Source: JAEZDP01 sp044508265 (lineage in GTDB: Bacteria; Acidobacteriota; Vicinamibacteria; Vicinamibacterales; Vicinamibacteraceae). From it: 7,408 nt of DNA. The notes under the pieces are model-generated. The model made no database searches. It was not told where the DNA came from and saw only the letters and a list, made by a program, of their open reading frames with translations. Where the stretch lies: positions 1-7,408 of the forward strand of contig JBIQIB010000159.1 in the NCBI GenBank assembly GCA_044508265.1, written 5' to 3'. Position numbers and translations under genes: made by a program. Shown one piece after another: positions 5,410 to 7,408 of the stretch. Every line of letters begins with the position of its first letter. The first letter of the stretch is position 1.

Positions 5410-6500
5410 TGATGCTGCCTGCTACGGAACGTCTGCTGCTGGGCCCCGGCCCGAGCCCGGTACTGCCTCGCGTCGCCCGCGCCATGGCGGCGCCATCGCT
5501 CAGCCACCTTGACCCGCACATGATGGCGCTGCTCGATGACGTCCGCGAGCGGCTCGGCCGGCTGTTCGGGGTGGGCGAGGGCGGGATTGCGTTTGCCGTC
5601 TCGGGCACGGGCTCGTCGGGCATGGAGACCACGCTCGTCAACCTCGTCCGGTCGGGGCAGCAGGTCGTCTCGGTCGTCAACGGGTACTTCGGCGAACGGC
5701 TCGCGGCGTCGTGCGAACGGCTCGGTGCCACGGTGACACGCGTGGAGGCGCCGTGGGGCCGCGCCATCGACCCGGCCGCCGTGGAGGCGGCGCTGGGCCA
5801 GACGAAGGTGGACGTCCTGACCATCGTGCACGCCGAGACGTCCACGGGCGTACTCAACCCCGTCGAGGAGGTCGCCGGTCTCGCGAAGGCGCACGGCACC
5901 CTGATGATCGTCGATGCCGTGACCTCGCTCGGCGCGCATCCCATCGCGATGGCCCGCTGGGGCGTGGACGCCATCTTCAGCTGCAGCCAGAAGGGCGTGG
6001 GCGCGCCGTCGGGCATGGCGCCTGTCGCCTTCAGCGCGCGGGCCCGCCAGCAGGCGCGCAGCCAGAGCTTCTACTTCGACCTGCGGCTGCTCGAAGACTA
6101 CTGGGTGAACCGCAAGTACCATCACACGATCTCGGCGCCGCTCGTCTACGCCCTTCTCGAGGCCCTCCGGGTCATCGACGACGAGGGCATGGAGGCGCGC
6201 AGCGCCCGCCACCAGACGGTGCACGGGCTGATGCGCGACGCCGTGGCCGATCTGGGGCTGTCGCTGCTGCCGCCCGAAGGCGAACGGCTGTGGACGCTCA
6301 ACGCCGTCCAGCTCACCGATGGCGTGGACGATGCGAAGGTGCGCACGGCGCTGCGCGATCGCTTCAACATCGAGATTGGCGCGGGCCTGGGTCCGCTCGC
6401 CGGCAAGCTCTGGCGCGTCGGCCTGATGGGCGCGGGCGCGACGGAGACCAACGTGCGGACGCTGCACGCAGCACTCGCCGTGCTGCTCGGGAGGTCCTGA
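5409..6500 (+). CDS. Class V PLP aminotransferase, alanine/serine-glyoxylate type
   Basis: A PLP-dependent fold-type I aminotransferase of 363 residues, similar to AGT/serine-pyruvate aminotransferases, which move an amino group from alanine or serine to glyoxylate or pyruvate in the cytoplasm. It opens with LLGPGPSPVLPRVARAM. The phosphate-binding segment is SGTGSSGMET (65-74), the ring-binding Asp is D169 in VDAVTSLG, and the Schiff-base Lys is K195 in CSQKGVGAPSG; the D-K spacing of 26 equals that of human AGT (D183/K209). R336 in WRVGLMG matches the substrate-carboxylate Arg. The position of human AGT W108 appears to be Phe (NGYFGER). YHHTISAPLVYALLEAL is typical of the group. Tandem ATGs at 5409 and 5412 are both possible starts; GTG 5385 would add eight residues encoded by repeat DNA and is unlikely. 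GAGAG at 5394-5398 is a weak ribosome site. Exact substrates cannot be told from the sequence. Confidence 0.93.
   Translation: MMLPATERLLLGPGPSPVLPRVARAMAAPSLSHLDPHMMALLDDVRERLGRLFGVGEGGIAFAVSGTGSSGMETTLVNLVRSGQQVVSVVNGYFGERLAASCERLGATVTRVEAPWGRAIDPAAVEAALGQTKVDVLTIVHAETSTGVLNPVEEVAGLAKAHGTLMIVDAVTSLGAHPIAMARWGVDAIFSCSQKGVGAPSGMAPVAFSARARQQARSQSFYFDLRLLEDYWVNRKYHHTISAPLVYALLEALRVIDDEGMEARSARHQTVHGLMRDAVADLGLSLLPPEGERLWTLNAVQLTDGVDDAKVRTALRDRFNIEIGAGLGPLAGKLWRVGLMGAGATETNVRTLHAALAVLLGRS
6489..6494 (+). promoter_or_regulatory. Strong ribosome-binding site GGGAGG for the downstream hydrolase
   Basis: GGGAGG lies inside the last codons of the aminotransferase, 9 nt before ATG 6504. It fixes the start of the hydrolase and, with the 3-nt gap between the genes, supports co-transcription and coupled translation. 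It is the clearest Shine-Dalgarno in the window. Confidence 0.8.
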
Positions 6501-6503
6501 GCC

Positions 6504-7367
6504 ATGCGGCGCCGCGCGCTGCTGTGGGCGTTCGCCTGCGCCGGCCTGGCCGTGGCGGCGGGCCTCGGCCTGACGCCCATCGCAACAGCATCGGCAGGCG
6601 CGATCGGGCAGTCGCCCGCCATGGCAGGACGGCTTGCGACGGAGCAGCCGTCCGCGCCGCTCCGGCTGATGACCTTCAACATCCACCATGGCGAGGGCCT
6701 CGACGCGCGCCTCGACCTCGAACGCATCGCCCAGGTCATCCGCGACGCAAACGCCGACATCGTCGGGCTCCAGGAGGTGGACCGCGGCGTCGAGCGCACC
6801 GACCGGCGCGACCTGCTCAAGGAGCTGTCGGACCTGACGGGCCTGCGCTACGCCTTCGGAAAGAACATCGACCTGCAGGGCGGCGATTACGGGAACGCGC
6901 TCCTGTCGCGCTTCCCCATCGTGTCGGAAGGCAATCGCGCGCTCGAACCCATCGGCGGCGGTGAACAGCGCGGCGTGCTGCAGACCGTGCTCGACGTCGC
7001 AGGGCGGCGCGTCCTGGTGCTGACGACGCACTTCGACCATCGCCGTGACAGCGCGCAGCGCCCCCGCAGCGCGGAGCAGATGGTGGAGATGGTCACCCAG
7101 TGGGGCGACGGGCCGGTCGTGATGCTCGGCGACTTCAACGACGTCCCGGGCAGCGAGGCACACAGGACGCTGACGGCCACCGCCACCGATGCCTGGGCCG
7201 CGGTCGGCAAGGGCGACGGCCTCACGATTCCCGTGCAGTCACCCACCCGGCGGATCGACTGGGTGCTGCTGCGCGGCCTCACGCCGGTCGAGGCCCGCGT
7301 GATCCAGACCGACGGGTCGGATCACCTGCCGGTGCTGGTCACTGCAACACTCGACCCCCAGCCGTAG
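6504..7367 (+). CDS. Secreted endonuclease/exonuclease/phosphatase-fold hydrolase
   Basis: A 287-residue member of the EEP (DNase I-like) superfamily, metal-dependent phosphodiesterases and phosphatases. Residues 1-31 are a signal peptide (MRRR, hydrophobic core, cleavage probably after ATASA), so it acts outside the cytoplasm. The domain starts at LRLMTFNIHHGEG with N59; the metal-binding Glu is E91 in LQEVD; THFDH carries H176; LGDFND carries D210 and N212; RRIDWVLL carries D252; the terminal SDHLPVLV carries the D273-H274 pair. All expected catalytic positions are present, so it should be active. Close relatives include secreted nucleases, sphingomyelinase-like and inositol-phosphatase-like enzymes; the substrate cannot be decided here. 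It starts 3 nt after the aminotransferase with its own good ribosome site. A cytoplasmic aminotransferase and a secreted hydrolase share no obvious pathway, so the pairing may only be transcriptional. Confidence 0.93.
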   Translation: MRRRALLWAFACAGLAVAAGLGLTPIATASAGAIGQSPAMAGRLATEQPSAPLRLMTFNIHHGEGLDARLDLERIAQVIRDANADIVGLQEVDRGVERTDRRDLLKELSDLTGLRYAFGKNIDLQGGDYGNALLSRFPIVSEGNRALEPIGGGEQRGVLQTVLDVAGRRVLVLTTHFDHRRDSAQRPRSAEQMVEMVTQWGDGPVVMLGDFNDVPGSEAHRTLTATATDAWAAVGKGDGLTIPVQSPTRRIDWVLLRGLTPVEARVIQTDGSDHLPVLVTATLDPQP

Positions 7368-7378
7368 CTGCGGCAGCA

Positions 7379-7403
7379 GCCGCGCGCGCCGGACGTGCGC
7401 GGC
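7379..7403 (+). terminator. Strong GC hairpin after the hydrolase gene, possible terminator
   Basis: GCCGCGCGCG (7379-7388) pairs with CGTGCGCGGC (7394-7403): nine Watson-Crick pairs and one G-T wobble around the loop CCGGA. It lies 11 nt after the hydrolase stop. No T-tract follows before the window ends at 7408, so termination is inferred from stem strength and position. Confidence 0.45.
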
Positions 7404-7408
7404 AAGCG

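Noticed and set aside
5193..7163. Minus-strand reading frame of 656 codons
   Set aside because: It lies opposite the aminotransferase and EEP hydrolase, whose catalytic residues are intact; no recognisable domain in the antisense product.

Overview
The window is very GC-rich (roughly 70% by eye in the genes) with strong G/C third-position bias and tightly packed genes. Codon bias, gene types and a repeat motif resembling ones I associate with soil Acidobacteriota (Vicinamibacteria/Luteitalea-like) suggest such an organism. That placement is inference; there is no rRNA or other taxonomic marker here.

Layout: (1) 1-1340, minus strand: 5' part of a secreted subtilisin-like (S8) serine protease whose C-terminus runs off the left edge. 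(2) 1341-1677: a divergent intergenic region of noticeably lower GC, holding palindromes, two mutually exclusive hairpins, a possible 33-residue small ORF and a short dispersed repeat. (3) 1678-5233, plus strand: an operon for a peptide/nickel-type (Dpp/Opp/Yej-like) ABC importer, made of a family 5 substrate-binding protein, a DppB-type permease and a DppC-type permease. The two permeases overlap by ATGA. No ATPase gene follows. (4) 5234-5408: a hairpin that probably ends the ABC operon, a TATGAT promoter-like box inside a small palindrome, a second copy of the dispersed repeat, and three copies of GAGACCTGACCCCA spaced exactly 29 bp apart, the last running into the next start codon. (5) 5409-7367, plus strand: a two-gene unit of a class V (alanine/serine-glyoxylate type) aminotransferase and a secreted endonuclease/exonuclease/phosphatase-fold hydrolase, 3 nt apart with a good ribosome-binding site between them. 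(6) 7379-7403: a strong GC hairpin, probably the end of that unit.

The protease and importer could serve the same purpose, extracellular protein breakdown followed by peptide uptake, but only their divergent adjacency supports this. The aminotransferase and phosphatase-fold genes look like one transcriptional unit with no obvious shared pathway.

The protein-coding genes are all recognisable families; I found no clear new biological system. The most unusual structure is non-coding: the 29-bp-period repeat array at the aminotransferase start, and the 14-bp direct repeat that brackets the ABC operon.
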